A stretch of 10,897 nucleotides of DNA from JAAFHS01 sp043751715 (GCA_043751715.1 JAYUZO010000299.1:1-10897), one strand, 5' to 3'; positions 1 to 9,433 are shown, counted from the stretch's first letter. The notes: generated by a model from the letters alone, not told the origin. Program-made: numbers and translations.

Positions 1-2685
1 CTGGGGGTCGAAGACAGCTCTGCACACCGTCTGGAACAGGCAGCGCGGCTGGAGGTGGCGTTGATTGGCCTGCTCCAATCGGCATCGCCTGATGCAGACA
101 GCGCGGGGGTGCAACCGGTGCATCTGACCGAAACCTGTCAGGCTCTGCGCGATCAGGGCTTTGCGCAGGTGCGGCCTGATGTGGTTGAGGCGGTGTTGCG
201 CGGTATCGCGCAGGATGGGCGCGATCAGGATGGCGGGCAGGGCAATCTGACCCTGCGCAAGCCCAGCCGCAACACGCTGTTTGTGCGTCTGGTGCGGTCA
301 TGGCGGGTGCTGGAACGCACCGCCGAATTGCGCAGGCAGGGGGCGCAGGTGCTGCTGGCCCATCTGGCAGGCAAGGCGGCCAAGGGCACGCGTGGCAAGG
401 ATGTTCCGGTGGAAACCACCATGGGCGCACTGCTGGGTGCCCTAGGCGGTGATGCGCTGCTGCGGGCCGATATCCGGGATATGACGCGCCTGTTGGACCG
501 CGCGCTGATGTGGCTGCATGTAGGGCAGGTTGTCGCACTGGGCCGGGGTCTGGTGGTGTTCCGCCCGGCCATGCGGTTGGCGTTGAACCCCAAAGGTGGG
601 GCGTTCACGGCGCAGCATTTTCTGCCGCTGGACGAACACTATGCCGAACAGACCACCCAGACCCATGTCATGGCAGCCTACGCGGAACAGGGGCTAAAGG
701 CGCAAAGCAGCGCCACCGCTTTGGCCGATGATTACTTTGTGCAGGACAAGGCCACCTTTCTGCGCAAATGGCTGCCGGGGCGCAGCATGGAAATCCGCAG
801 GCAAACCACGGGCGCGTCCTGGGCGGGAATCGTGGATGTGCTTGATAATCCGGTGCAGCAGGGCCTGGTGCGCGATGACCGCGATCAGACCAATGTGCTG
901 GTGCTGGCAGGGCCGGGGTCCGGCAAGACGCGGGTGCTGGTGCACCGGATTGCCTATCTGATCCGCGTGCGGCGCGAAGACCCGCGCGGCATTCTGGTGC
1001 TGACCTATAACCGCCACGCCGCAGCCGAAGTGCGCGAACGTCTGCGCCTGCTGATCGGTGAGGATGCCGCGCGGGTGACGGTATCCACCTGCCATGCCAT
1101 GGCGATGCGGCTGGTCGGGGCAAGTTTTGCAGATGGCAGCGATACGCCGCATGATTTTGACAGGATCGTGTCGCAGGCGGCCACGCTGCTGCGCGGAGAT
1201 GGGCTGGACCGTGCCGAAGCTGACGCGCTGCGCGATACGCTGATGCAGGGCTTCCGCTGGCTGCTGGTGGATGAATATCAGGACATCGGCCCCGAAGAAT
1301 ACGCGCTGATTGCAGCGGTGGCGGGGCGGTCACTTGATGATCCTGACCTGCGCATCAGCCTGTTTGCGGTGGGCGATGATGACCAGAACATCTATGCCTT
1401 TGCCGGTGCATCGGTTGAATTCATCCGGCGGTTCGAAGCGGATTATCACGCAAAGCCGGTCTGGCTGACCGATAACTACCGCTCATCAGCGCATATCGTT
1501 GCGGCGGCGAATGCGGTCATAGCGCCAGCCGCCGCGCGCATGAAGGCCGGGCATGACATCACGGTCAACCGCGCGCGGGCCAAGGATGTGCCGGGCGGCG
1601 TGATGGCGGTGATCGATCCGGTGGCGCAGGGGCGGGTGTGCCTGCTGCACAGCACTGGGGGTGATGCCGCCCAAGGGGTGGCGGCGCTGAATGAACTGCT
1701 GCGGTTGCAACTGCTTGATCCCGACTGGACGTGGAAACGCTGTGCTATCATCGCGCGCGACTGGCGCCGGCTGGAACCGCTGCGCGCCTATGCCGAAGCC
1801 ATGGGCGTGCCCGTTGACCTTGCGAATGAAACGCTGCCCAGCCTGTGGCGCATGCGTGAAATGCGGGTGTTTATCGGCATGGTCAAGGCTGACCCTGCGC
1901 GCCTTCTGACCATTGCTGATCTGGTCAACATGCTCAACACCCAGGCGCAAAACCGTTGGGTCAATCTGATTGGCGAAGGTATCGGTCTGCTGGCCCGCGA
2001 ACTGGTGGAAAAGACAGCACCCGTGCCCGACATCGTGCAATGGTTTGGCGAATGGGCGCATGAGGCGCGTGGCGAACAGCAGGGGCTTTTGCTGTTGACC
2101 GCACACCGCGCCAAAGGGCTGGAGTTTGACCATGTGGTCATTCTGGATGGCGGCTGGGACCGGGTCTCGCGCTGCGAAGATGCCGATGCGTCGCGCCGTC
2201 TGTTCTATGTGGCGATGACACGCGCCCGCCAAAGCCTGACCGTCATGACCAGTGGCGCGCATGCGTTTGTGCAGGCCGATCAGGCCGCAGTGCTGGCGCG
2301 CAGTATCAGTGCTGATCGTACAGCACTGCCCGGCGCGCGGCTGCGCTATGTATCGGCTGACGCGCGGTTGGTGGATTTGTCCTATGCCGGGCGGCTGGTG
2401 CAGGGGCACGCGTCGCTTGCGGCCATCGCAGCGGCACAGACCGGCGATGCGGTGCATCTGGTTCAATCGGGCAAACGCTGGCAGATCACCAATGGGGCGG
2501 GTGATGTGATAGGCCGCCTGTCAGGTGCGTTCAGCCCACCAGACGGCGCACGTTTTCTGCGCGGTGAGGTGGCCGCAGTGCTGGCGTGGCGCAAGGCAGA
2601 CGGCGAAGACAGCTATCACCACCTGCTGCGCCGCACAGCATGGGAGGTGGTGCTGCCCGAACTGGTGTTCGAAGGCGGCGCGTAA
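1..2685 (+). CDS. UvrD/Rep-family superfamily 1 DNA helicase, C-terminal part (probably the UvrD half of a RecQ-UvrD fusion)
   Basis: ATP-driven 3'-5' DNA helicase, expected to act in cytoplasmic DNA repair or recombination. The frame is open from base 1, so the gene begins outside the window; the GTG at 55 is only an internal candidate. Counting from that codon, the superfamily 1 motifs run in order: Walker A GPGSGKT (286-292), Ia LTYNRHAA (about 316), Walker B VDEYQD (405-410), motif III GDDDQN (440-445), motif IV DNYRSS (473-478), motif V AHRAKGLEF (683-691), and motif VI YVAMTRAR (718-725). Every ATPase motif looks functional. The roughly 280 residues before Walker A are not a UvrD domain. 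From memory they match the segment joining RecQ and UvrD halves in large fused helicases, including a stretch reading FLRKWLPGR. The spacing between motifs IV and V is short, so domain 2B is reduced. The helicase assignment is sure; the RecQ fusion is inferred because that half is off-window. The gene converges on tctA. Confidence 0.93.
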   Translation: MGVEDSSAHRLEQAARLEVALIGLLQSASPDADSAGVQPVHLTETCQALRDQGFAQVRPDVVEAVLRGIAQDGRDQDGGQGNLTLRKPSRNTLFVRLVRSWRVLERTAELRRQGAQVLLAHLAGKAAKGTRGKDVPVETTMGALLGALGGDALLRADIRDMTRLLDRALMWLHVGQVVALGRGLVVFRPAMRLALNPKGGAFTAQHFLPLDEHYAEQTTQTHVMAAYAEQGLKAQSSATALADDYFVQDKATFLRKWLPGRSMEIRRQTTGASWAGIVDVLDNPVQQGLVRDDRDQTNVLVLAGPGSGKTRVLVHRIAYLIRVRREDPRGILVLTYNRHAAAEVRERLRLLIGEDAARVTVSTCHAMAMRLVGASFADGSDTPHDFDRIVSQAATLLRGDGLDRAEADALRDTLMQGFRWLLVDEYQDIGPEEYALIAAVAGRSLDDPDLRISLFAVGDDDQNIYAFAGASVEFIRRFEADYHAKPVWLTDNYRSSAHIVAAANAVIAPAAARMKAGHDITVNRARAKDVPGGVMAVIDPVAQGRVCLLHSTGGDAAQGVAALNELLRLQLLDPDWTWKRCAIIARDWRRLEPLRAYAEAMGVPVDLANETLPSLWRMREMRVFIGMVKADPARLLTIADLVNMLNTQAQNRWVNLIGEGIGLLARELVEKTAPVPDIVQWFGEWAHEARGEQQGLLLLTAHRAKGLEFDHVVILDGGWDRVSRCEDADASRRLFYVAMTRARQSLTVMTSGAHAFVQADQAAVLARSISADRTALPGARLRYVSADARLVDLSYAGRLVQGHASLAAIAAAQTGDAVHLVQSGKRWQITNGAGDVIGRLSGAFSPPDGARFLRGEVAAVLAWRKADGEDSYHHLLRRTAWEVVLPELVFEGGA

Positions 2686-2688
2686 CCT

Positions 2689-2726
2689 GCCCATCAATCC
2701 CCGTCAGGCCCATCAATCCCCGTCAG
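2689..2726. repeat. Perfect 19-bp tandem duplication at the 3' end of tctA
   Basis: The 19-mer GCCCATCAATCCCCGTCAG occurs twice back to back, at 2689-2707 and 2708-2726, with no mismatch. The right copy covers the last codons and TGA stop of tctA, which is read on the minus strand. The left copy lies just past that stop, within the 27-bp gap before the helicase stop. The duplication therefore does not alter TctA, whose C-terminus ends ASDGD. Perfect identity suggests a recent slippage event. No hairpin terminator is visible in this gap. Confidence 0.9.
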
Positions 2727-4227
2727 ATGCCGCCTGTGACAGGATTTGCCCTTGGCTGCGCAGCCGCATGACAACCGGCACAATCAGGAACAATGCTGCC
2801 AGCGTCAGCAGCCCGCCCGATACCGGCGTTGACACGAGCGATGTCCAGTCGCCCTGCGCAATCGCCAGCGCGCGGCGCAACTGTTGTTCTGCCATCGGCC
2901 CCAAAATCAGCCCAACCACAACCGGCGCCACCGGATAGCCATTCAACCGCATGCCATAGCCCATCAGACCAAACAGGATCAGCATACCCAATTCCACCGG
3001 TGACGGGTTCACGCCAATGGTGCCCAGCGTCGCAAACAGCAGAATGCCCGCGTACAGCCAATGGCGCGGAAGCGTCAGCAGTTTGATCCACAGCCCGATC
3101 AGCGGCAGGTTCAGAACCACCAGCATGACGTTTGCAATCAGCAGGCTTGCAATCAGCCCCCAGACCAGTTCTGCGTTCATCACAAACAAAAGCGGCCCCG
3201 GTTGCAGGCCAAATTGCTGAAACCCTGCCAGCATGATGGCCGCCGTCGCCGTCGTGGGCAGGCCCAGCGTCAGCAAGGGAACCAGCGTGCCTGCGGTGGC
3301 GGCGTTGTTGGCAGCCTCGGGGCCCGCTACGCCTTCAATCGCGCCATGGCCGAACTCTTCGGGGTGGCGCGACAGTTTCTTTTCCGCCGCATACGACAGG
3401 AACGATGCCACATCCGCCCCGCCTGCGGGCATTGACCCGATGGGAAAGCCGATCAGCGTGCCACGCAGCCACGCCTTCCATGACCGTGACCAGTCCTGCT
3501 TTGTCATCCTGACGCCGCCCGTCACTTTGTGTATAACATCAGCCGGGCCGTGCTGGCCTGCAATCACCATTGCCTCACCCAGCGCAAACAGCGCCACCGC
3601 CAATGTGGTAGTTTCGATCCCGTCCATCATCTGCGGCACACCGAACGTCAGGCGCGCGGCCCCTGTCAGGCTGTCAATCCCGACGCAGGCAAGTGCCAGT
3701 CCCACGAACAGCGATGTCAGACCGCGCAGGGCGCTGTCACCAAACGTCGCCGATACGGTGACAAAGGCCAGCATCATCAGCGCGAAATATTCACGCGGGC
3801 CAAGCGTCAGCGCCAGTTTCACAACCTGCGGTGCCAGAAATGCCTACAGCAGCGTGGCAATCAGCCCGGCCACAAAACTGCCGATGGCGGCGGTGGCAAG
3901 CGCCGGGCCCGCGCGGCCTGACCGGGCCATCTTGTTGCCCTCGATGGCCGTTACGATGGATGCGCTTTCGCCCGGCGTGTTCAGCAGGATCGACGTGGTC
4001 GATCCGCCATACATGCCGCCATAATAAATCCCGGCAAACATGATCAGCGATCCCGCCGGATCAAGGCCGTATGTCACCGGCAGCAGCAGTGCCACGGTCG
4101 GCGCAGGCCCAATGCCGGGCAACACGCCAATAGCCGTGCCAAGCGTGACGCCGATCATGGCATACATCAGGATCATCGGGTCAAGCGCTGTCTGTAGCCC
4201 TTGCAGCAAAAGCGAAAAGCTGTCCAT
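2713..4227 (-). pseudogene. tctA: TctA, large membrane subunit of the tripartite tricarboxylate transporter, interrupted by an in-frame amber codon
   Basis: TctA is the large inner-membrane subunit, usually about 500 residues and 12 membrane segments, that carries tricarboxylates delivered by TctC using the ion gradient. The reading frame spans 504 sense-plus-amber codons, which is normal length. Family signatures are plain: GVLPGIGP (34-41) and NTPGESAS (83-90) in the N-terminal half, and GPEAANNAA and TLGLPTTATAA in the C-terminal half. Codon 128 (3846-3844) is TAG, within a membrane segment reading LIATLL-stop-AFLAP. The frame continues unchanged after it, so this is one nonsense codon, probably from a Leu codon such as TTG. 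A GTG at 3822 could in principle restart translation but would give a protein lacking the first 135 residues. The start ATG at 4227 lies 6 nt behind the tctB stop, with GAGGG just upstream. Readthrough, a suppressor tRNA or a sequencing error are alternatives to a null allele. Confidence 0.9.
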
Positions 4228-4233
4228 TGCGCA

Positions 4234-4722
4234 TCACCCTCTGAAGATCAGCATTTCAATCGGCCCGCCCGCCCGGTTCAGCTTCAGCAGCCGGTCAAAG
4301 ATGCCGTAAATGGCCAGGGCTACGCCAATGCCGATCAGCACGGTCAGCCACAGCGGCCGTTTGCCCAAGCCCCGCGCGGTAAAGCCGAACAACAGCCCGG
4401 CAGACAGGATAAAACCAATGATGTGCAACAGCACCAGTTGCAGGCCAAGTCCGGCCAGAATCCACAGCACGGGGGCCGGTTCCTGCCGTTCGGGCTGCGG
4501 CAGTGTGCCCTGGATGCCCGCAACAGCGGTCAAGGCTGACAGGATCAGCAGGCCGTAGGCTACAATGCGCGGCACATCCGCCGGGCCGACGCCGGCATAG
4601 CCGCCGTCCTGTTTCAGTCCCGCCGCATCCCACAACAGCAGCGCAGCAAGGCCCGCAAGCCCCGCAGCGATGATGAACGCCGCCCGGTTGGGGCGGCGTT
4701 CAGGGGTTTCCCCCTGGGTCAT
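4234..4722 (-). CDS. tctB: TctB, small membrane subunit of the tripartite tricarboxylate transporter
   Basis: Small integral membrane partner of TctA, required for transport although its exact role is not settled. It has 162 residues, typical for the family, with a hydrophilic start (1-15) and four hydrophobic segments at roughly 16-33, 51-69, 83-107 and 122-142. This matches the four-helix TctB fold, whose primary sequence is poorly conserved, so the call rests largely on topology and position between tctC and tctA. Its ATG overlaps the tctC stop as ATGA (4722-4719), implying translational coupling, and its TGA is 6 nt before the tctA start. The frame is intact, unlike its partner tctA. Confidence 0.9.
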   Translation of the reverse strand: MTQGETPERRPNRAAFIIAAGLAGLAALLLWDAAGLKQDGGYAGVGPADVPRIVAYGLLILSALTAVAGIQGTLPQPERQEPAPVLWILAGLGLQLVLLHIIGFILSAGLLFGFTARGLGKRPLWLTVLIGIGVALAIYGIFDRLLKLNRAGGPIEMLIFRG

Positions 4723-5663
4723 TGCACCAGACCGATGTCGCGCAGCACCGTTTCGGTGGTGGCGATGTCGATATCCAGCTGGGCCATGAATTCATCGCCC
4801 GCCAGATAGGTGTTCGCCCAGCCTTTGGTTTCCAGCATGCTGGTCCACCCGGCTGATCCGTTCAGCGCCGCGATATCGGCCATCACCTTGGCCTTTTGGT
4901 CATCCGTCAGGCCCGGAGTCGCCGCAACCATGCGCCAGTTCTGCACCACCACGTCATATCCTGCTTCCTTGATCGTCGGCGCATCAATGCCCGGCAGACG
5001 GTCGGCCGAAGAAACTGCGATCAGGCGCATCGTGCCTGCCTTGACCTGTTCGGCAAATTCACCCACCGAAGACACGCCCGCCGTCACCTGATTGCCAAGA
5101 CTGGCTGCCGTCGCCTCGCCTCCGCCCGAAAAGGCCACGTAGTTGATCTTGGTCGGATCCACGCCCGCCGCCTTGGCCAACAGGCCCACGGTGATATGGC
5201 CGGTCCCGCCGGCAGACCCGCAAGCCCAACTGACTGCACCCGGATCAGCCTGCAGTTTTGCCACCAGATCGGCCAGCGTCTGAATGTCTGATGCCGCAGG
5301 CACCACAATGGCCTGTGTATCACCCGTCAGGCGCGCAATCGGCGTGACATCCTTCAGCGATACCGGCGATGCGTTGGTCAGGATCGCGCCCACCATCACA
5401 TAACCACCCACGATCAGCTTGGTCGGATCACCGGCGCTGTCCGCAGCAAACTGCGCCAGACCCACGGTGCCACCCGCACCCGGCACGTTGATCACCTCAA
5501 CCGATGCGGCAATGCCTTCGGCCTGCATCACCTCTTGCATCGACCGCGCCGTGGCATCCCAGCCCCCGCCGGGGTTGGCCGGGGCCATGATCGTGTAATC
5601 CTGCGCAAAGGCCGGAATGGCAAAGGCCACTGCAAAGGCCGCGCCCAGAATGGCGTGTTTCAT
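4719..5663 (-). CDS. tctC: TctC, periplasmic tricarboxylate-binding protein (Bug family)
   Basis: Periplasmic receptor that binds a carboxylate, citrate-like in characterised members, and hands it to TctA/TctB. It has 314 residues from the chosen ATG. An upstream start at 5738 in the same frame would add 25 residues but is rejected, because the ATG at 5663 has a strong ribosome site and begins a clean signal peptide: KH, then a hydrophobic core, then AFA before Gln21. Bug-family ligand-loop signatures follow: NPGGGWD, then NVPGAGG, with SAGGTGH in the second half where the third ligand loop is expected. No lesion is visible. It is the second gene of the minus-strand operon, and a 123-bp gap separates it from the solute-binding protein gene upstream, leaving room for its own promoter. 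The ligand cannot be read from sequence, so other dicarboxylates or tricarboxylates are possible. Confidence 0.95.
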   Translation of the reverse strand: MKHAILGAAFAVAFAIPAFAQDYTIMAPANPGGGWDATARSMQEVMQAEGIAASVEVINVPGAGGTVGLAQFAADSAGDPTKLIVGGYVMVGAILTNASPVSLKDVTPIARLTGDTQAIVVPAASDIQTLADLVAKLQADPGAVSWACGSAGGTGHITVGLLAKAAGVDPTKINYVAFSGGGEATAASLGNQVTAGVSSVGEFAEQVKAGTMRLIAVSSADRLPGIDAPTIKEAGYDVVVQNWRMVAATPGLTDDQKAKVMADIAALNGSAGWTSMLETKGWANTYLAGDEFMAQLDIDIATTETVLRDIGLVQ

Positions 5664-5668
5664 GATAT

Positions 5669-5676
5669 CTCCTCCC
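5669..5676 (-). promoter_or_regulatory. Strong ribosome binding site that fixes the tctC start
   Basis: On the minus strand GGGAGGAG lies 5 nt before the ATG at 5663, a near-perfect match to the anti-Shine-Dalgarno sequence. It decides in favour of the 314-residue TctC over the 25-residue longer alternative and implies high translation of the binding protein relative to its membrane partners, as is usual for such systems. Confidence 0.85.
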
Positions 5677-5751
5677 ACAGAGAGCGGACGTGCCGCTGGA
5701 TGTATCGTCAGGCCCCTTGGGCCAGCCGACTGCGGCAATCACAACCACAAC

Positions 5752-5773
5752 AACCTGTCATGAACCTGACATG
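5752..5773 (-). promoter_or_regulatory. Two tandem 11-bp repeats upstream of tctC, candidate TctD operator
   Basis: AACCTGTCATG (5752-5762) is followed immediately by AACCTGACATG (5763-5773). The two differ only at the seventh base and are spaced exactly 11 bp. They sit in the 123-bp gap between the solute-binding gene stop (5787) and the tctC start (5663), about 90-110 bp upstream of the tctC ATG. OmpR/PhoB-type response regulators, which include TctD, are known to bind head-to-tail direct repeats with an 11-bp period. Assignment to TctD is inferred from this architecture and from the tctD gene about 1.1 kb away. I did not find a second copy of the pair in the tctD promoter region. Confidence 0.55.
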
Positions 5774-5786
5774 GCGCAGGCGCGGG

Positions 5787-6847
5787 CTATTCACCGCCGT
5801 CAATGGCCATGTTCCAGCGTGCCAGAACCCGCGCGCGGTTGGCCGGATCAAGATAGGCCAGCAGCCCCGGTGATACCGGCACCGGGCGCAGCGTGGCCTC
5901 CAATGCGGGCTGCATGGCCGATGCGCCGATCTTGCCCGCAACCTCCAGGCTGACCGGTGGCAGGCGCAGCCGTTCCGCCAGCAGCGTTTGCCCCGCAGGT
6001 GACATCAGGAAATCCAGAAACGCCTCACCCAGATCAGGCGCTTGGGCGGCGCGCGGCACCAGTGCCACCCGGCTGACGATCACCACATAATCGCGCGGGA
6101 TAGTCAGGCCCAGATCGGGCATCCGCGCCGCCTGATCGTTGGCAAAAGACCGAAGGATGTTATACCCCAGCAGCAGCTTGCCCGCATTCACCGCATCAAT
6201 CACATCCTGACTGGTGGGAAAGGTCTGCACACCCGCCCGGCCCATCGCATCAACCATCGGCCACAGATCGGCAAAATGCTCCATATCGCGCGACAGGAAC
6301 AGATAGCCCACCGCTGACCGCGCAATATCATAGGTGCCGATCCGCCCCGCCGGGGCCGTTTCCAGCCATGCCATCAGGCCTGCGCGGGTATCAGGCCGGC
6401 CGCTCGGGAATGATGGTTTGTGGTAAATGATGACCGCCGGTTCAAACGTCAGCGCAATCACCATGTTGCGCCAGTTGCCCCAGTCTGGCCAATCCTTGGC
6501 GCGGCGCAGGTCAACCGCCCGCGCGTAGCCATCATTGGCCAGCTTGACCGTCAGATCCATGGCCGATGAAAACACCAGATCCGCCGTGGGCTGGCTTGCA
6601 TCTGCCTCTGCCATGATCCGCGCCGCAATATAACCTGTCAGCAGTTCAACATAGCGCAGGGTCACATCCGGATACCAGCCTTGAAACGCCACGATCAGCG
6701 GGCGGGCCAGTGGTTCATCCAACGATGAATACACCACCGTCTGCCGTGCGCCATTTGCTGCGTCAGGCGCAGCAAAGATCACCCCTTCCGCGCGCAAAAG
6801 GCCGGCAGTGACCACAGGCCGATGATCAGGATTGCCACGTACCGCAT
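5787..6847 (-). pseudogene. Extracellular solute-binding protein of the tct locus, frameshifted just after the signal peptide
   Basis: Periplasmic binding protein of the iron/phosphoglycerate-type group (FutA/PgtC-like) often found beside tctDE. The mature part, about 350 residues, has typical stretches: TVVYSSLDEPLARPL near its start, DLVFSSAMDLTVKLANDGYA, IGTYDIARSAVGYLFLSRD, GYNILRSFA, and FLDFLMSPAGQ near the end. The only good start, ATG 6847 (or in-frame ATG 6865), gives a clear signal peptide, MRYVAILIIGLWSLPAFCA, but runs into TGA at 6781-6779. The mature protein continues in the -1 frame. One lost base around 6781-6792, for example a G in the CGGAAGGGG stretch, would restore CAREGVIFAAPD. 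The open frame reaching 6854 starts at an implausible TTG and lacks a signal peptide. No ABC permease lies nearby, so the protein may have served signalling to TctE rather than import (inference). A -1 slip on GGGG before the TGA, or a sequencing error, remains possible. Confidence 0.82.
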
Positions 6848-6910
6848 CGCCCAAACCTGCCCCATCACGGCGCAGTTCACAACACGGCGTTTGCCCCCTA
6901 GGATCACCCC
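6848..6910. promoter_or_regulatory. Divergent intergenic region between the solute-binding gene and tctD
   Basis: This 63-bp gap separates two divergent genes and must hold at least the start of both promoters or leaders. It contains CACGGCG twice as a direct repeat (6866-6872 and 6883-6889, 17 bp apart) and one AACCTG (6854-6859) resembling half of the repeat upstream of tctC. I see no convincing -35/-10 pair. An AGGA about 9 nt before the tctD ATG could serve as its ribosome site. Confidence 0.4.
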
Positions 6911-7583
6911 ATGCGCATTCTGCTTGTCGAAGATGATCTGCTCCTTGCCGAAACCCTGACCCAGCTGTTGCATGGGGCGGGATATGCGCTCGATTGCGTG
7001 CATGATGGCGTGTCAGCCGAATTGCTGGCGCAAAGCGAACAGTTCGATCTGATGATACTTGATCTGAACCTGCCCGAAAAAGACGGGCTTTCGGTGCTGC
7101 GCAGCCTGCGCGCCCGCAAAAACCCCGTGCCCATGTTGATCCTGACCGCGCGCGCGTTGCCTGACCAACGCGTCAGCGGCCTTGATCTGGGCGCTGATGA
7201 TTACATGGTCAAACCCTTTGACGTAGGCGAGTTTGAGGCCCGCGTGCGGTCGCTGTTGCACCGTCATGCGCGCGTGCGCAGTTCCGTGGTCTGGATCGGT
7301 GCGGTCGGGTTTGACATGGCCGCGCGGCCGGCCAGCACACAGGCCGCTGACGTGCTTGATCTGCCCGCGCGCGAACTGGCGTTGCTGGAGTTGTTCTTTC
7401 TGCGCGCCGGCCGCGTGGTGGGCAAAGACAGTATCGTGCAATCGCTGACATCGCTGGATGACGGGCTGTCTGACAATGCCATTGAACAATATGTCAGCCG
7501 CCTGCGCCGTCGCCTGCAACCGCATGGCCTGAACCTGCGCACGGCGCGGGGCCTGGACTACATGCTGGAAAAACCCGTGCATC

Positions 7584-7591
<8 letters not shown>
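6911..7591 (+). CDS. tctD: TctD, OmpR-family response regulator of tricarboxylate uptake
   Basis: Cytoplasmic transcription regulator phosphorylated by TctE. It has 226 residues, normal for the family. The receiver domain (1-118) has the acidic pair D8/D9, phospho-acceptor D51 in MILDLNLP, T79 and K101 in YMVKPFD, so every switch residue is present. The winged-helix DNA-binding domain (about 128-222) contains LPARELALLELFF, the recognition region around DNAIEQYVSRLRRRL, and the wing ending ARGLDYML. The start ATG has only a weak AGGA upstream. It overlaps tctE by 8 bp, so the two are coupled. TctD homologues (for example BctD in Bordetella) control genes for citrate-type uptake, and the divergent operon with its 11-bp repeats is the obvious target. 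No lesion is visible. Confidence 0.94.
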
Positions 7592-8735
<1,144 letters not shown>

Positions 8736-8782
8736 CACGTTTTCCCATTTACACCCCGCACCGTTCGGGCCTGTTTGTGCAT

Positions 8783-9433
8783 ATGACAGGCGAAACCATA
8801 AACTTGCTGGCGGAAATTCTGGGGCGCATTGATCTTGGCCGCCTGAACCCCGGCGATGTGATTGATGAACAGGAACTGGTCGACACCTATGCCGTATCCC
8901 GCACCCCCGTGCGTGAGGCGCTGCTACAGCTTGAGGCGATGGGCCTGATCCGCCGCCTGCCGCGCAAAGGGGCCGTGGTGTTCCGCCCGACGCTGGAAGA
9001 GTTTCTGGCGATCCTTGAAGTGCACGCCAAGCTGGAAGGGCAGGCGGCGAAGCTGGCCGCGCGCAGGCTTTCGGTCAGCGGTGCGGCGCAGCTAAAAACG
9101 GTGGTGCAGGCCTGTGAAGCACATGCGGCGGGCAAGGGTGACACTGATCCCGATGGTTATTACCAGCTGAACCTGCAGTTTCACGCCACAGTGCCCGAGG
9201 CGTCGGGCAACCCGTTCCTGCTAGAGATGATAAAGACCAATGCCCGCAAACTGCTGGCCTATTACCGCGCGCGCTACCGCTATGCCGGGGCGATTGCCGC
9301 CTCTGCCGCTGATCAGCGCCGGATTGCCGGGCTGATCACCGCGCGCGACGCCGTGGGGGCCGAAACTGCGATGCAACGCCATGTGCAGTTCGATCAGGTC
9401 ACCGCAATGGATTTGCTGGCCGCCCTGTCCTGA
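8783..9433 (+). CDS. GntR-family transcription regulator, FCD (FadR) subgroup
   Basis: DNA-binding regulator with a C-terminal effector domain. From the ATG at 8783 it has 216 residues, a usual length; a GTG two codons earlier (8777) is possible, and neither start has a good ribosome site. The N-terminal winged helix contains the classic YAVSRTPVREALLQLEAMGLI and the wing LPRKGAVVF. The all-helical FCD domain follows, with NLQFHATVPEASGNPFL and a final helix with MQRHVQ. In many FCD proteins a further metal-ligand His sits in an EHRxI motif; here the matching position reads DQRRI, so one ligand may be missing. The gene starts 47 bp after tctE and could be co-transcribed with it. Its 3' end overlaps the remnant amidotransferase gene by 35 bp tail to tail. 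The effector is unknown, and its target may be the promoter at 9976-10029 (inference). Confidence 0.93.
   Translation: MTGETINLLAEILGRIDLGRLNPGDVIDEQELVDTYAVSRTPVREALLQLEAMGLIRRLPRKGAVVFRPTLEEFLAILEVHAKLEGQAAKLAARRLSVSGAAQLKTVVQACEAHAAGKGDTDPDGYYQLNLQFHATVPEASGNPFLLEMIKTNARKLLAYYRARYRYAGAIAASAADQRRIAGLITARDAVGAETAMQRHVQFDQVTAMDLLAALS

Noticed and set aside
668..2466. Long open frames opposite the helicase gene, up to 326 codons
   Set aside because: They are antisense shadows of a GC-rich gene, with low-complexity composition rich in His, Arg, Gln and Pro and no family signature.
3061..4024. Plus-strand open frames opposite tctA, up to 263 codons
   Set aside because: They mirror the membrane protein gene on the other strand and show no domain, ribosome site or sensible composition.
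5711..5723. Small hairpin, GGCCC-CTT-GGGCC, in the leader before tctC
   Set aside because: A five-base stem with no T-run and inside a GC-rich leader; too weak to call a terminator or attenuator.
5664..5738. 25-residue longer TctC start
   Set aside because: It would put a charged extension before the signal peptide and ignore the strong GGGAGGAG site before the ATG at 5663.
6848..6854. TTG start for the solute-binding protein in its mature frame
   Set aside because: It gives no signal peptide and reads through the coding sequence of a clear signal peptide in the neighbouring frame.
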